A stretch of 64,000 bases of DNA, taken from positions 248,001 to 312,000 of the forward strand of contig CAIQHF010000036.1 in assembly GCA_903871605.1 (NCBI GenBank), in the 5' to 3' direction. Source of the stretch: an uncultured Sphingomonadaceae bacterium (GTDB lineage: Bacteria; Pseudomonadota; Alphaproteobacteria; Sphingomonadales; Sphingomonadaceae). A model generated the notes under the pieces. That model had not been told where the DNA came from and did not search any database. It saw only the letters and a program-made list of their open reading frames with translations. The translations under genes were made by a program, and so were the position numbers. Shown here one piece after another: positions 16,970-25,196 of this stretch (position 1 is the first letter of the stretch; every line of letters starts with the position of its first letter).

Positions 16970-17476
16970 ATGCCGAGGTTCACCCCGGGAACGGCGGAAT
17001 CCGTTGTCGAGATTCAGCAACTGATCGCGGAATGGTGCCGCGAGCTCGACATCAACGGCGGCACCGATATCGCCAGCCTGTGCACGGAGGACTGCACCTA
17101 CATTCTGGCGGGCAAGCCTCATATCGGCCACGCTGCGATTCGCGCCTTCTATGCCGCGCGCAACGAGCGCGTCCGCGCGCAGCAGCGCGACGGGGTGCGC
17201 ACCCAGCGCCATGCCATCTCCAATTTCCTGACGACGTTCGATGCGCCGGACTCGGCCAGCGTCGCGTTCACGCTGGTCAATTATTCGGGCGAGGGTAAAC
17301 CACCGATCGTCAATCTCGTCGGGCCGACGATCGTCGCCGATTGCCGCATGGCGTTCCAGCATGGCAGCGATGGCGCGTGGCGGATCTCGCTGTTCGACAG
17401 CACGCCGATCTTCATCGGCAACGATCCTTTCCTCAATGCGTCGGTCGTGCCCAAAGCGGCCGCATCGGGAGATTGA
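16970..17476 (+). CDS. SnoaL-like / NTF2-fold protein
   Basis: A 168-aa single-domain protein with the NTF2-like layout: an N-terminal helix (SVVEIQQLIAEWCRELD), an acidic turn (LCTEDCTYIL), a GHAAIRAFYAARNER helix, then a beta-sheet ending in WRISLFDSTPIF. This fold includes dehydratases, isomerases and small hydroxylase subunits in catabolic clusters. GGAGAG precedes the ATG. An ABM-like protein follows after 1 nt, and the pair probably acts on one intermediate. The activity cannot be told from sequence. Confidence 0.75.
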   Translation: MPRFTPGTAESVVEIQQLIAEWCRELDINGGTDIASLCTEDCTYILAGKPHIGHAAIRAFYAARNERVRAQQRDGVRTQRHAISNFLTTFDAPDSASVAFTLVNYSGEGKPPIVNLVGPTIVADCRMAFQHGSDGAWRISLFDSTPIFIGNDPFLNASVVPKAAASGD

Positions 17477-17477
17477 C

Positions 17478-17777
17478 ATGCTGCTCGAACGCACCGAACT
17501 GCTGGCAAGGGAAGGCGCAGGCGCCGAGATGATGGCGGTGATGACCGAGCGCGGCGTGCCGCTGCTCGCCCAGCTGCCCGGGGTACGCTGGGTGCGTTTC
17601 GGTCGGGGCGTAGAGAATCCCGAGAAATTCCTGTTGTTGATCGAATGGGCCGACATGGCGGCGCACACCGCGTTCAACGAAGCGCCGGCAAGTGCGGCGT
17701 TTCGCGCGCTGGTGATGCCAGTCTCGCGCGGCGGCGCGATGGAGCATTTCGTGATCGACGGCCCGGCGGTCGCGTAA
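17478..17777 (+). CDS. Small ABM/ferredoxin-like-fold protein
   Basis: A 99-aa protein matching the antibiotic-biosynthesis-monooxygenase-like dimeric alpha-beta barrel: LLERTELLAREG, PGVRWVRFGRGVENPEKFLLLIEW, then a helix and an HF strand. Members include cofactor-free monooxygenases and isomerases. The ATG lies one base past the SnoaL-like stop, so it is read from the same transcript. A strong hairpin overlaps the stop codon. Confidence 0.7.
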   Translation: MLLERTELLAREGAGAEMMAVMTERGVPLLAQLPGVRWVRFGRGVENPEKFLLLIEWADMAAHTAFNEAPASAAFRALVMPVSRGGAMEHFVIDGPAVA

Positions 17778-17793
17778 GACCGCCGCCGGGCCG
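17759..17793. terminator. Hairpin between convergent genes
   Basis: Inner stem GGCGGTC/GACCGCC around a GCGTAA loop that contains the stop codon, continued by an outer CGGCCC/GGGCCG stem with a 3-nt bulge. It lies between the converging ABM-like and amidohydrolase genes. There is no U-tract, so it is a terminator-like or mRNA-end structure. Confidence 0.5.
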
Positions 17794-17796
17794 CAA

Positions 17797-19059
17797 TCAG
17801 AACGGCAGATTGTAGAGCTTGACCGCGTTGGTCTCGAGCACCTTCTTGCGGATACCATAGTCATAGCCGCCGAGCGTGTTCATGATGTGCGCCTGCACGC
17901 CCGGATAGAGCGAGGTCGGATGGGGGAAGTCGGTCTCGAACAGCACATTCTCGACGCCGATCGTCTCGAGCAGCAGCTTCGGCCCGATCGTTTCGAACCA
18001 GAAGGTGCAATGGAAATGGTCGCGGAAATATTGCCACGGCCGGCGCGTCAGCACGTTCGACATCGTGGGCAGCATCTCGTCGAACTGATGCTCGAGCGCC
18101 TCGAGCGCGAAAGGCACCCATCCCATGCCGCTCTCGATCAAGCCGATCTTGAGCTTGGGATATTGATCGAGCCTGCCGCTGACCATCCAGTTGCCGAGCG
18201 TTGCCGCGTTGCCGATCGAGAACATCGTCGCGACCACGGACAGCGTCTGCTCGAACTGGAAACCTTCCCAGGTCAGCGTATTGGGATCGATCGCTGCGTT
18301 CAGATGGAAGTTCAGCGGCATGCCCGTGTCGTTGCATAGCTGCAGGAATTCATCCCAATAGTCGTGCGTGAACGAGGGCACGCCGATGCGCTCGGGCGTA
18401 TCGGGCAGGACGAAGCCCTTGATGCCCATGTCGACGCAGCGCCGCGCCTCTTTTTCCATCTCGGCCTTGTCCCAGATCGGCAGATGGCCGAGCGTGAACA
18501 GCCGCTCGCCCGAGGCTTTCTGGCGTTCGATCGCAGCGTCGTTATAGGTTTTGATCACCGCGACCGCGAGCGCGTTGTCGCCGAGCGACATCAGCGATCC
18601 GGCCTGGGTGACGCCTGAATTATGATAGCAGATCTGCGCATAGACGCCCATGTCGTCCATCGCCTGCAGCCTCGGGGCGATCTCGTGGCCGCCGGGATGC
18701 GCCTCGTCGAGCGTCGGAAAGGCGAGCCGACCGAGCAGCTTGTGATTGTCGTTGCGGATCACGTTGCCACCGAGCGTGCCGAAGTCCCGATCGCCGACGA
18801 ACCAGCGATCGGTGCCGTTGACCCGTTTTACGTGCGGCATCCGATCCTTGAACTTTGCCGGCGCACGCGAGGTGAAGAGATCGGGTGCCTCGGTGATGTG
18901 CGTGTCGCAATCGACGATCTTGATCCCGGCCAGCGCGGGATCGAGACCCGTTGACTGGGAGGCATAATCGACCTCGCGCAAGACGCCGCCGGGCTTGTAG
19001 CCGTCCGCCGACCAATATTTGCGCGCGGCGCTCGCGACTTCGACGTCATCATCGGCCAT
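17797..19059 (-). CDS. Amidohydrolase-family protein, ACMSD-like
   Basis: A 420-aa TIM-barrel metal hydrolase or decarboxylase of the amidohydrolase-2 group. The metal ligands DCDTH (about 51-54) lie on strand 1, then NFHLN, IESGMGW and the terminal ETDFPHP with its Asp. Relatives such as ACMSD and gamma-resorcylate decarboxylase perform nonoxidative decarboxylation, and others hydrolyse rings. The second of two adjacent ATGs is used because GGAGGG would be only 2 nt from the first. It is divergent from a small gene of unknown function and convergent with the SnoaL/ABM pair. Confidence 0.88.
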   Translation of the reverse strand: MADDDVEVASAARKYWSADGYKPGGVLREVDYASQSTGLDPALAGIKIVDCDTHITEAPDLFTSRAPAKFKDRMPHVKRVNGTDRWFVGDRDFGTLGGNVIRNDNHKLLGRLAFPTLDEAHPGGHEIAPRLQAMDDMGVYAQICYHNSGVTQAGSLMSLGDNALAVAVIKTYNDAAIERQKASGERLFTLGHLPIWDKAEMEKEARRCVDMGIKGFVLPDTPERIGVPSFTHDYWDEFLQLCNDTGMPLNFHLNAAIDPNTLTWEGFQFEQTLSVVATMFSIGNAATLGNWMVSGRLDQYPKLKIGLIESGMGWVPFALEALEHQFDEMLPTMSNVLTRRPWQYFRDHFHCTFWFETIGPKLLLETIGVENVLFETDFPHPTSLYPGVQAHIMNTLGGYDYGIRKKVLETNAVKLYNLPF

Positions 19060-19232
19060 CATGCCCTCCAGCGATCAGCATGTGATTATCGCAGGGTCCG
19101 TCGCCGCCTCCAATCGCCCGCCGCACACATCGCCCGTGCGGTGTCGAATGCGGATTGCGGAGCCGCTGGCGATATCGATCGCTTTGTCGCAGCATTGGCC
19201 GCAACCGCGACGGATCGGGGTGGGAGAGCAGG

Positions 19233-19538
19233 ATGGATCGCGACCAGCAGGACCCGGGCATCGCGGCGAGCGGCGTCGACGCGATCGCCGAGCGCGTGCT
19301 CAAGCTGGCGGGCGAGCTCGAGGCGTCCGGCGACGTCAAGGCGCAAGGCGGCGAGCTCGAACGCGCGCGCGCCGCGCTGCACCGATGGATCGACGACGCC
19401 ACGGGCTTCGTCACGACGCCCGCATTCGGTCGCGTGACGGTCATCCATGGCGACGGTCGGCAGTCGAGCATCCAGTCGCCCGACCTGTCATACCGGATGA
19501 GCCTGCCGGACCAGGCTCCGCCGCACGCAGACGGTTGA
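19233..19538 (+). CDS. Small hypothetical protein
   Basis: A 101-aa protein that I do not recognise. It has a GGGAGAG ribosome-binding site before the ATG at 19233, an amphipathic helical N-terminal half (VDAIAERVLKLAGELEASGD...LERARAALHRWIDD) and a polar C-terminal half (FGRVTVIHGDGRQSS). No signal peptide or membrane helix is seen. It lies between a divergent amidohydrolase and a convergent CMD-family gene, 5 nt from the latter's end. The spaced start and sensible composition favour a real gene. Confidence 0.5.
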   Translation: MDRDQQDPGIAASGVDAIAERVLKLAGELEASGDVKAQGGELERARAALHRWIDDATGFVTTPAFGRVTVIHGDGRQSSIQSPDLSYRMSLPDQAPPHADG

Positions 19539-19543
19539 TGCGG

Positions 19544-20176
19544 TCAGCGGGCCGCCAGGCCGATATTGCCCTCCATCAGCCGAACCCGGAGCGAATTCTG
19601 TACGAAGGCGACGCCCATATATTGCGCGACGAGGATTGGCAGCTCGATCAGCTGCTGATGGTCCAGCCGCTCGGCCAGCCTGTCCCACGTCGGTTGGGAG
19701 ATCATCGCGTCGTCGCGTAGTTCCTCGACGGCGCGCAAGATGGCGCGATCGTGATCGCTCCAGCCGGGTGCCGCCGAGCCGACGATGACCCATTCGATCT
19801 CCTCGTCGGTCACGCCGGCGACGCGCTTGCCCATCGCCACATGCTCGCCCCATTCGAACGGCGCTTCGCACAGCCAGCCCGTCCGCAACACCGCCAGTTC
19901 GCGATCGCGGGCTGAAAGCGCGCCCTGGCTCATCAACAGGATCGCTAGCGCGGTGTGCGCGCGGTAGAGCGTGGGGTGACGCAGCGCCGTGGCGACATAT
20001 TCGGGGATCGGGGCGTCGGGCGGCAGCCCCGCCGCACGCCGCAGCGCGCGCGTCGATTCGTGCATCTCGTCGGTGAATTCCTCGGGATCCATCGGTGGGA
20101 TACGGGGAGGGTGACCGGTGATCGCCGCCTCCCGCGCCTGCAGGCGCTCGGCCTCGGAATTAACAATGTCGGACAT
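19544..20176 (-). CDS. Carboxymuconolactone decarboxylase-family protein (2)
   Basis: A 210-aa CMD/AhpD-fold protein with the characteristic LSARDRELAVLRTGWLCEAP helix, EWGEH (His112) and MGKRVAGVTDEEIEWV. It has one Cys (Cys103) and no CxxC pair, so it is unlikely to be an AhpD-type reductase. AGGAG lies 5 nt before the ATG. It is divergent from the second Rieske oxygenase, which links it to that gene's regulation. Family members act as lactone decarboxylases or stay uncharacterised. Confidence 0.85.
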   Translation of the reverse strand: MSDIVNSEAERLQAREAAITGHPPRIPPMDPEEFTDEMHESTRALRRAAGLPPDAPIPEYVATALRHPTLYRAHTALAILLMSQGALSARDRELAVLRTGWLCEAPFEWGEHVAMGKRVAGVTDEEIEWVIVGSAAPGWSDHDRAILRAVEELRDDAMISQPTWDRLAERLDHQQLIELPILVAQYMGVAFVQNSLRVRLMEGNIGLAAR

Positions 20177-20328
20177 CCTGGCTCCTCATCGCTGCCAGTC
20201 GTGGACTATGGGCCGTCGGGCGCAGGCCTGCACTGCCCGGCAGGCGCAAGGCGGAAGCCATCGCCGCGGCGATCAGGCCCGATCGACGCGTGTGGCTCTG
20301 GACGCGATGTCGCGGCGGTATCCTATTG

Positions 20329-20379
20329 GCGATATATTCGCGCGATCGCCGATCGGCGTTGCGGTGCCGCGCGGCACCG
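20329..20379. promoter_or_regulatory. Cluster of palindromes upstream of Rieske oxygenase 2
   Basis: Three dyads lie in 51 nt of the divergent CMD/Rieske gap: GCGATATATTCGC (20329-20341), CGCCGATCGGCG (20347-20358) and the 18-nt perfect palindrome CGGTGCCGCGCGGCACCG (20362-20379). The last ends 37 nt before the Rieske ATG and could be an operator or an mRNA hairpin. Which regulator binds is unknown; the IclR gene at 21885-22691 is a candidate. Confidence 0.55.
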
Positions 20380-20416
20380 ATAGGCTGCGCGCATATTCAG
20401 AATCGAGAGGTGTCCG

Positions 20417-21814
20417 ATGGCAGAGGCTGATCCATCGCTGGGGCGGGTGCCATATCCGGTGATCGACCCCGAGCGCATTCCGACCAAGCGCTATTATGAC
20501 GAGCAATTCTACAAGCTCGAGACCGAGCGACTCTGGCCGCATGTCTGGCAGATGGCGTGCCGGCTCGAACAGATTCCCGAGATCGGCGACTGGATCGAAT
20601 ATGCCAATCTCGGTAAGTCGGTCATCGTCGTACGCACCAAGGATGGCGTGCGCGCCTATCACAACGCCTGCCGGCACCGCGGCGTGCAGCTCGCCGAGGG
20701 TCATGGCAATTGCAAGGTCAAGGGCTTCATCTGCCCGTTCCATGGATGGCGATGGAACGCCGAGGGAAAGAGCACCTTCGTCTATGGCCGCCACATGTTT
20801 TCCGAGACCCAGCTCGACCCGGACGATCTCGCGCTCAAGCCGTGTCGGGTGGAGGAATTCATCGGATGCGCCTTCATCACCTTCGACGACGAGGCGGTGT
20901 CGCTGCGCGAGTCGGTGGGGTCGCTCGCCGCCGGGCTGGACGCCTATAATGCCGACACGATGCGCGCCGAATGGTGTTTCGCGACGGTGCTTCCGGCCAA
21001 TTGGAAGACCGCGATGGAAGCCTTCATGGAAGGCTATCACGTGATGCGCACGCACCCACAGCTCCAGAACATGGTGCCGATCCTCTACAACAGCATGTAC
21101 GGGCAGGATACCGGCGGCATCGGCCAGCCGATCAATCCGAACCTGAGCATCCGCGACAATATCGAGGCGCAGGTCAAGCATATGGAGCTGCTCAGCGAGG
21201 GCATGGCCGGCATGTGCCACCGGAAGGACGTCGCGATTGCTCAGACGATGCTCGACGTCGATCTGCCCGAGGATCCCTATCAAGCAATCATGACCTGGTT
21301 CGGCATGCTCAATCATCAGGTCACCGAGCAGGGACGCGCGCGCGGCGAGGCGACGCCGGACCTCAACGCCATCGCGGTCAACACGCCGGTCAAGGCGGTC
21401 GAGTTCCTCTTCCCCAATTATTTCCTGTTGCCGTTTCTTTCGAGCATGGCCGCCTACCGAATTCGCCCGCTCGGGCCCGAAAGCTGCATGTTCGAGCTAT
21501 GGTCGCTGGCGCATTTTCCGGAAGGGCAGGAGCCGGAGGTACCGATGACCCCGGTGATGCTCCCCTATGACAGCGACAAATTCCCGACGATCCCGCAGCA
21601 GGACTATTCCAACATCCCACGGCAACAGATCGGTCTCCATGCCGAAGGGTTCGATTTCATGCGGCTGTCGAAGGCGGTCGAGGGATTGATCAGCAATTAT
21701 CAGCAGCTGATCGACGGCTATCTCAAGGGCGCCACGCCCGCGCAACTCGCCGAGGGCATGGCGAAGCTGAGTGGCGGGTTCGACGGGCCGATCCTGAACA
21801 TGCAGATGAGCTGA
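20417..21814 (+). CDS. Rieske aromatic-ring-hydroxylating oxygenase, alpha subunit (2)
   Basis: A 465-aa Rieske non-haem iron oxygenase: CRHRG (Cys85, His87) and CPFHGW (Cys106, His109) with an 18-residue spacing, then NWKTAMEAFMEGYH...TH (His208, His213) for the mononuclear iron. It differs from the first Rieske protein by having a normal Rieske spacing and a longer C-terminal tail. The ATG has GAGAGGTG upstream. It stands alone on its strand. A convergent IclR gene follows, and a hairpin lies between the two stops. Confidence 0.92.
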   Translation: MAEADPSLGRVPYPVIDPERIPTKRYYDEQFYKLETERLWPHVWQMACRLEQIPEIGDWIEYANLGKSVIVVRTKDGVRAYHNACRHRGVQLAEGHGNCKVKGFICPFHGWRWNAEGKSTFVYGRHMFSETQLDPDDLALKPCRVEEFIGCAFITFDDEAVSLRESVGSLAAGLDAYNADTMRAEWCFATVLPANWKTAMEAFMEGYHVMRTHPQLQNMVPILYNSMYGQDTGGIGQPINPNLSIRDNIEAQVKHMELLSEGMAGMCHRKDVAIAQTMLDVDLPEDPYQAIMTWFGMLNHQVTEQGRARGEATPDLNAIAVNTPVKAVEFLFPNYFLLPFLSSMAAYRIRPLGPESCMFELWSLAHFPEGQEPEVPMTPVMLPYDSDKFPTIPQQDYSNIPRQQIGLHAEGFDFMRLSKAVEGLISNYQQLIDGYLKGATPAQLAEGMAKLSGGFDGPILNMQMS

Positions 21815-21822
21815 GCAAAACG

Positions 21823-21851
21823 GGGCAGAAACGGGTTGTCCGTCTCTGCCC
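21823..21851. terminator. Hairpin between Rieske oxygenase 2 and IclR 2
   Basis: GGGCAGAAACGG pairs with CCGTCTCTGCCC (one A-C mismatch) around a GTTGT loop. A T6 run follows 17 nt later (about 21868-21873), so the second arm is not directly U-tailed. It sits between convergent genes and probably serves both strands. Confidence 0.6.
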
Positions 21852-21884
21852 TGAAGCTTCGCTCGGCTTTTTTGCGTCGATGGT

Positions 21885-22691
21885 TCAGGCGGCGTTGGCG
21901 ATCGGCGACAGCCTATCGATCCCGCCGGACGGAGCCAGGCATTGATGTACCGAGCGCTCGAGCACCGCGATCAGCGAGGTCGGATCGACATCGTCCGCCT
22001 TGTTATAGACAAAGCCCAAAGCCATCGGCCGTTCATTGGGTTCGCTCGGCAACAGGACGGCGGCGAGCGACGCCGAAATATCGAACCCCATCGGGCCGAT
22101 CGCATAACCCTCGCGGTCGCATTCCTGGATGCGCCCGCTCATCTCGCCATGCGCGAATTTGCGGTCGTCCGCTGCTTCCGCATTAAGCCGTCGGAGCAGT
22201 CCCTCGCGCCGTTGGGTCGGCAGCGTCGAGAGCAACAGCCAGCCCGCTGCGGTGTCGCAGAGCCGATCCTGCACACCGCTGAAGAGGCCTTGGCCGGCGA
22301 TCGATTCGAGCGGCCGCACGCCGGGCTTCCAGCGGAAGATCTGGGCGTTGGGCCCGACCATTCCGACGAGCACGACGCCGTGCCCGGTCTGGCTGCGAAG
22401 ATCGTCGACAAGCGTGGAAAGCACGCCGTCCCGCACGACGCGGGGTTGGGACAGCGAGCCGAGGATCGCGGCCCGCGGGGTGAGCGTGTAGGAACGCGAT
22501 GCGGCGTCCTTGTAGAGCAGGCCGAGGTCGACCAGGCTAGCAAGCAACTCCGACGTGCTCGATTGGGGGCGATTATAGCGTCGGGCAATGTCCATCACGG
22601 ATGCTTGGCGATGCTGCTCGTCGAAAAAGTCGAGAACTTCGATCACGCGTTGCGCGGCCTTGGCTTTCGCCGGCTTCAGAACCGTAGCCAT
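21885..22691 (-). CDS. IclR-family transcriptional regulator (2)
   Basis: A 268-aa IclR protein. The N-terminal winged helix spans about 12-70 (RYNRPQSSTSELLASLVDLGLL) and the effector domain contains ECDREGYAIGPMGFDISASLAAVLL. It is divergent from the enoyl-CoA hydratase-like gene at 22893 and convergent with Rieske oxygenase 2, so it may control either. The Lys/Ala-rich start MATVLKPAKAKAAQ follows GGAGAGAGAG. The effector is unknown. Confidence 0.9.
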   Translation of the reverse strand: MATVLKPAKAKAAQRVIEVLDFFDEQHRQASVMDIARRYNRPQSSTSELLASLVDLGLLYKDAASRSYTLTPRAAILGSLSQPRVVRDGVLSTLVDDLRSQTGHGVVLVGMVGPNAQIFRWKPGVRPLESIAGQGLFSGVQDRLCDTAAGWLLLSTLPTQRREGLLRRLNAEAADDRKFAHGEMSGRIQECDREGYAIGPMGFDISASLAAVLLPSEPNERPMALGFVYNKADDVDPTSLIAVLERSVHQCLAPSGGIDRLSPIANAA

Positions 22692-22892
22692 CTCTCTCTC
22701 TCCTTGTTTTGCAGCATGTTCCGTCAGGCGCCGAGCAGAGTCAACAATAAATGAGATGGTCTCGGTTGCGTTGCGGCAGGATATCAGGCCGGCTGTCGCC
22801 GATCGTCGAACGAACCGTTATCGGTATACTGGACGATTATCGCCACGCGCGGGCATGAAGAGATGGGTGGTAGGGAAAGAAGTGAAGCGGCG

Positions 22893-23873
22893 ATGAGCAG
22901 CCAGACAGCAGAGCATTTGGCGGGCGCCACCGACACGCATGGCGACGCGGCTCGCTGCGTCGCACTGATCCGGCTCGACAAGTACGTGACCGATGCAGGC
23001 TTTGCCGCGCTGCCGCCCGTTCCGCTTGTCGGGATCGGCAGGGGCGAACACCCATCTGTGCCATGGCTCGACGCCATCATCGAACCGCCTGTGTCCGCCG
23101 GTCGCCTGGTCGCGAATATCGAGCGCGCACCACGTGCTGCGGCGGCTGTCGTTCAGATGCTGCGCCGCATCGAAACATGCGATCCGGAGACGGCATTGAC
23201 GCTTGAATCGATGTGTCTGGCGATGCTGCAGGGAAGTGCGGAGCACGCCAACTGGCTCTCCACCCGAATCGCCAAGCCGCCGATCGCCCCGGGGCGTGTG
23301 CATCTCGATCGGACGGGGGACTGGCTGTTCGTCACGCTCGATCGTCCATCGGCACGCAATGCGATCGATCGCGCGATGCGCGACGATCTGCATGCCGCGT
23401 TCAGCGTTGCAGCGCTCGATCCCGATATCCGCAGGCTGAGCCTGCGCAGCATCGGCCCTGCGTTCAGCGTCGGCGCGGATCTCGCCGAATTCGGCACGAC
23501 GCGCGATCCCGCAACCGCGCATGGTATCCGGATGCGCACGCTTCCCGCCCGCGCGCTTGTCGGTTTTAGCGGCAGCTTCGACGTCCATGTGCAAGGCGCC
23601 TGCGTCGGCGCCGGCCTCGAGATCGCAGCGTTCGCCACGCGGCTGACCGCGACCCGCTCGGCCTGGTTTCAGCTGCCCGAGTTGGCGATGGGGATCATTC
23701 CCGGGGCGGGCGGCTGCGTCTCGGTGACACGCCGTATCGGACGCCAGCGAGCGGCGCTTATGATCCTGTCCGGTCGGCGCATCAACGCGGAGACGGCACT
23801 ACGCTGGGGGCTGATCGATGCGATCATCGATCCGCCGACCGTCGACGAAGACCGCGCGAACGTCGCGGGATGA
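22893..23873 (+). CDS. Enoyl-CoA hydratase/isomerase-family protein with N-terminal extension
   Basis: A 326-aa protein. Residues about 140-320 form a crotonase-fold domain: GPAFSVGADLAEFG, GACVGAGLEIAAFA (oxyanion hole), QLPELAMGIIPGAGG. The first 130 residues are not part of a usual crotonase and are of unknown type. A start ten codons earlier (22863) is also possible; neither has a strong ribosome-binding site. The 3' end overlaps the 3' end of the opposing amidohydrolase gene by 75 nt. It is divergent from IclR 2, which may regulate it. Confidence 0.82.
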   Translation: MSSQTAEHLAGATDTHGDAARCVALIRLDKYVTDAGFAALPPVPLVGIGRGEHPSVPWLDAIIEPPVSAGRLVANIERAPRAAAAVVQMLRRIETCDPETALTLESMCLAMLQGSAEHANWLSTRIAKPPIAPGRVHLDRTGDWLFVTLDRPSARNAIDRAMRDDLHAAFSVAALDPDIRRLSLRSIGPAFSVGADLAEFGTTRDPATAHGIRMRTLPARALVGFSGSFDVHVQGACVGAGLEIAAFATRLTATRSAWFQLPELAMGIIPGAGGCVSVTRRIGRQRAALMILSGRRINAETALRWGLIDAIIDPPTVDEDRANVAG

Positions 23874-25196
23874 GAGCGAGGTGCGCGCTTCGCGCCAGGG
23901 CCGATGCAACAGGCAAAGGTCGGCGACCGCGCCGACGCCGACCTCGCGCCGCCGGTCGAGCGCGACCGGATCGCACAGATAGAGGTCGAGCGCCTGCTCC
24001 GGCGTCAGCGCCTCGTCGGCACCGATGACCGCACCGCCACGTGTCGTGCGCGATACCGCGGCGGCCATCGCGGCCCAGGGGTCGGCGTTCCCGAAAGGCG
24101 CGTCGCTCCCGCCCGCGAGCGTGACGCCGGCGGCGGTGAAGGCGCGCAGGCGGTAGAGAAGCGGTTGAACGTCGGTCTCGACGTCTCGGCGATAGGAATC
24201 GCCGCGTTCGGCGATGAAATGCGGCTGGGTCACCACCGCGAGGCCTCGCCGCGCGATCTCGTCGAGCGCGAAGTCGGGCGTCACCGAGGCATGTTCGATC
24301 CGGTCGCCCGCTGCAATACCCGCCTCGTCGAACAGCGCCAGCGTATAGAGGAGCTCGACCTCGGTCGCACAGTGCACCGCAACGACACGGCCCTGGGCAT
24401 GGGCGGCGGCGACGAAACGGGCCGCCTCGTCCAGTGCCGCGAGCCTGGCCTCGTGGAGGTGCAGCTTGGCGGGGCCGAGCGTCAGGCGGGGGGCGACGTC
24501 GGCAATCTTGAGACCGAGGCTTCCGGCAAGCAGCACGCGCTGCGGCAACGCGCCGCGTGCCATCTCGCGGGCGAAATGCCGCGCGATCACCGCGTCGTTG
24601 GCTGGCGAGATCTCGGTCACGCCGGTTACCCCCAACCTGGCGAGCATCGCGCCCACGGCGGCGAAGGAGGGCGGGCTGGCGGCAAGCACGGTCCTGAGCC
24701 AGGCGTCGCCTTCGAACAAACGTCCGGTAAAACGGCCATGTTCGCGTTCCAGCCCGGGCGGCGCATCGCGTCCCTCGAGGATACGCGCCAGGCCCTCAGA
24801 ATTGAGGAACCACATCCGGCCCGAGCGATGCTGGATCCGGATCGGCCGATCGGCGACGAAGTCGTCGATCATGCGTGCGTCGAGCAGCCCCGCGACGCTT
24901 TCGTGATAGCCCGTGCCGCGCAGCCACTCCGTTCCCGGGGCGGCGCGCAACGTCTCTTCGAGCCCGCTGGCATCGACAATGTCGGGCGGACCGCAGCGGA
25001 CCGACGAGAGCGAGGCGGCAAGCGCAGCGACGTGGATGTGGTGATCGTGCAAACCGGGCAGCAAGAGACCGCCGGCGGCGTCGAGCAAGGCTTCGCCGGG
25101 GTGCGCAGCGAGCGCGCCCATCGCCACGATCATGCCTTCTTCGAGCCGCACGTCGACGACGCGTCCGTCGAGAAGCTCGGCGCGCCGGATCAACAT
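23799..25196 (-). CDS. Amidohydrolase, YtcJ-like (amidohydro_3)
   Basis: A 465-aa metal-dependent hydrolase with an N-terminal small beta domain, then PGLHDHHIHVA (metal His pair about 53 and 55), VAVHCATE and DRIEHAS with metal-site His, GGSDAPFG with the catalytic Asp, and a C-terminal VRAVFVDGRRI strand returning to the beta domain. Such enzymes hydrolyse amides, ureas or cyclic imides; the substrate is unknown. The ATG overlaps the stop of the upstream CoA-transferase gene by 7 nt, so they are coupled. The 3' end overlaps the opposing hydratase gene. Confidence 0.85.
   Translation of the reverse strand: MLIRRAELLDGRVVDVRLEEGMIVAMGALAAHPGEALLDAAGGLLLPGLHDHHIHVAALAASLSSVRCGPPDIVDASGLEETLRAAPGTEWLRGTGYHESVAGLLDARMIDDFVADRPIRIQHRSGRMWFLNSEGLARILEGRDAPPGLEREHGRFTGRLFEGDAWLRTVLAASPPSFAAVGAMLARLGVTGVTEISPANDAVIARHFAREMARGALPQRVLLAGSLGLKIADVAPRLTLGPAKLHLHEARLAALDEAARFVAAAHAQGRVVAVHCATEVELLYTLALFDEAGIAAGDRIEHASVTPDFALDEIARRGLAVVTQPHFIAERGDSYRRDVETDVQPLLYRLRAFTAAGVTLAGGSDAPFGNADPWAAMAAAVSRTTRGGAVIGADEALTPEQALDLYLCDPVALDRRREVGVGAVADLCLLHRPWREARTSLSSRDVRAVFVDGRRIDDRIDQPPA

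Noticed and set aside
22825-22830. TATACT -10 element upstream of the enoyl-CoA hydratase-like gene
   Set aside because: No acceptable -35 at 16-18 nt, so not listed as a promoter.
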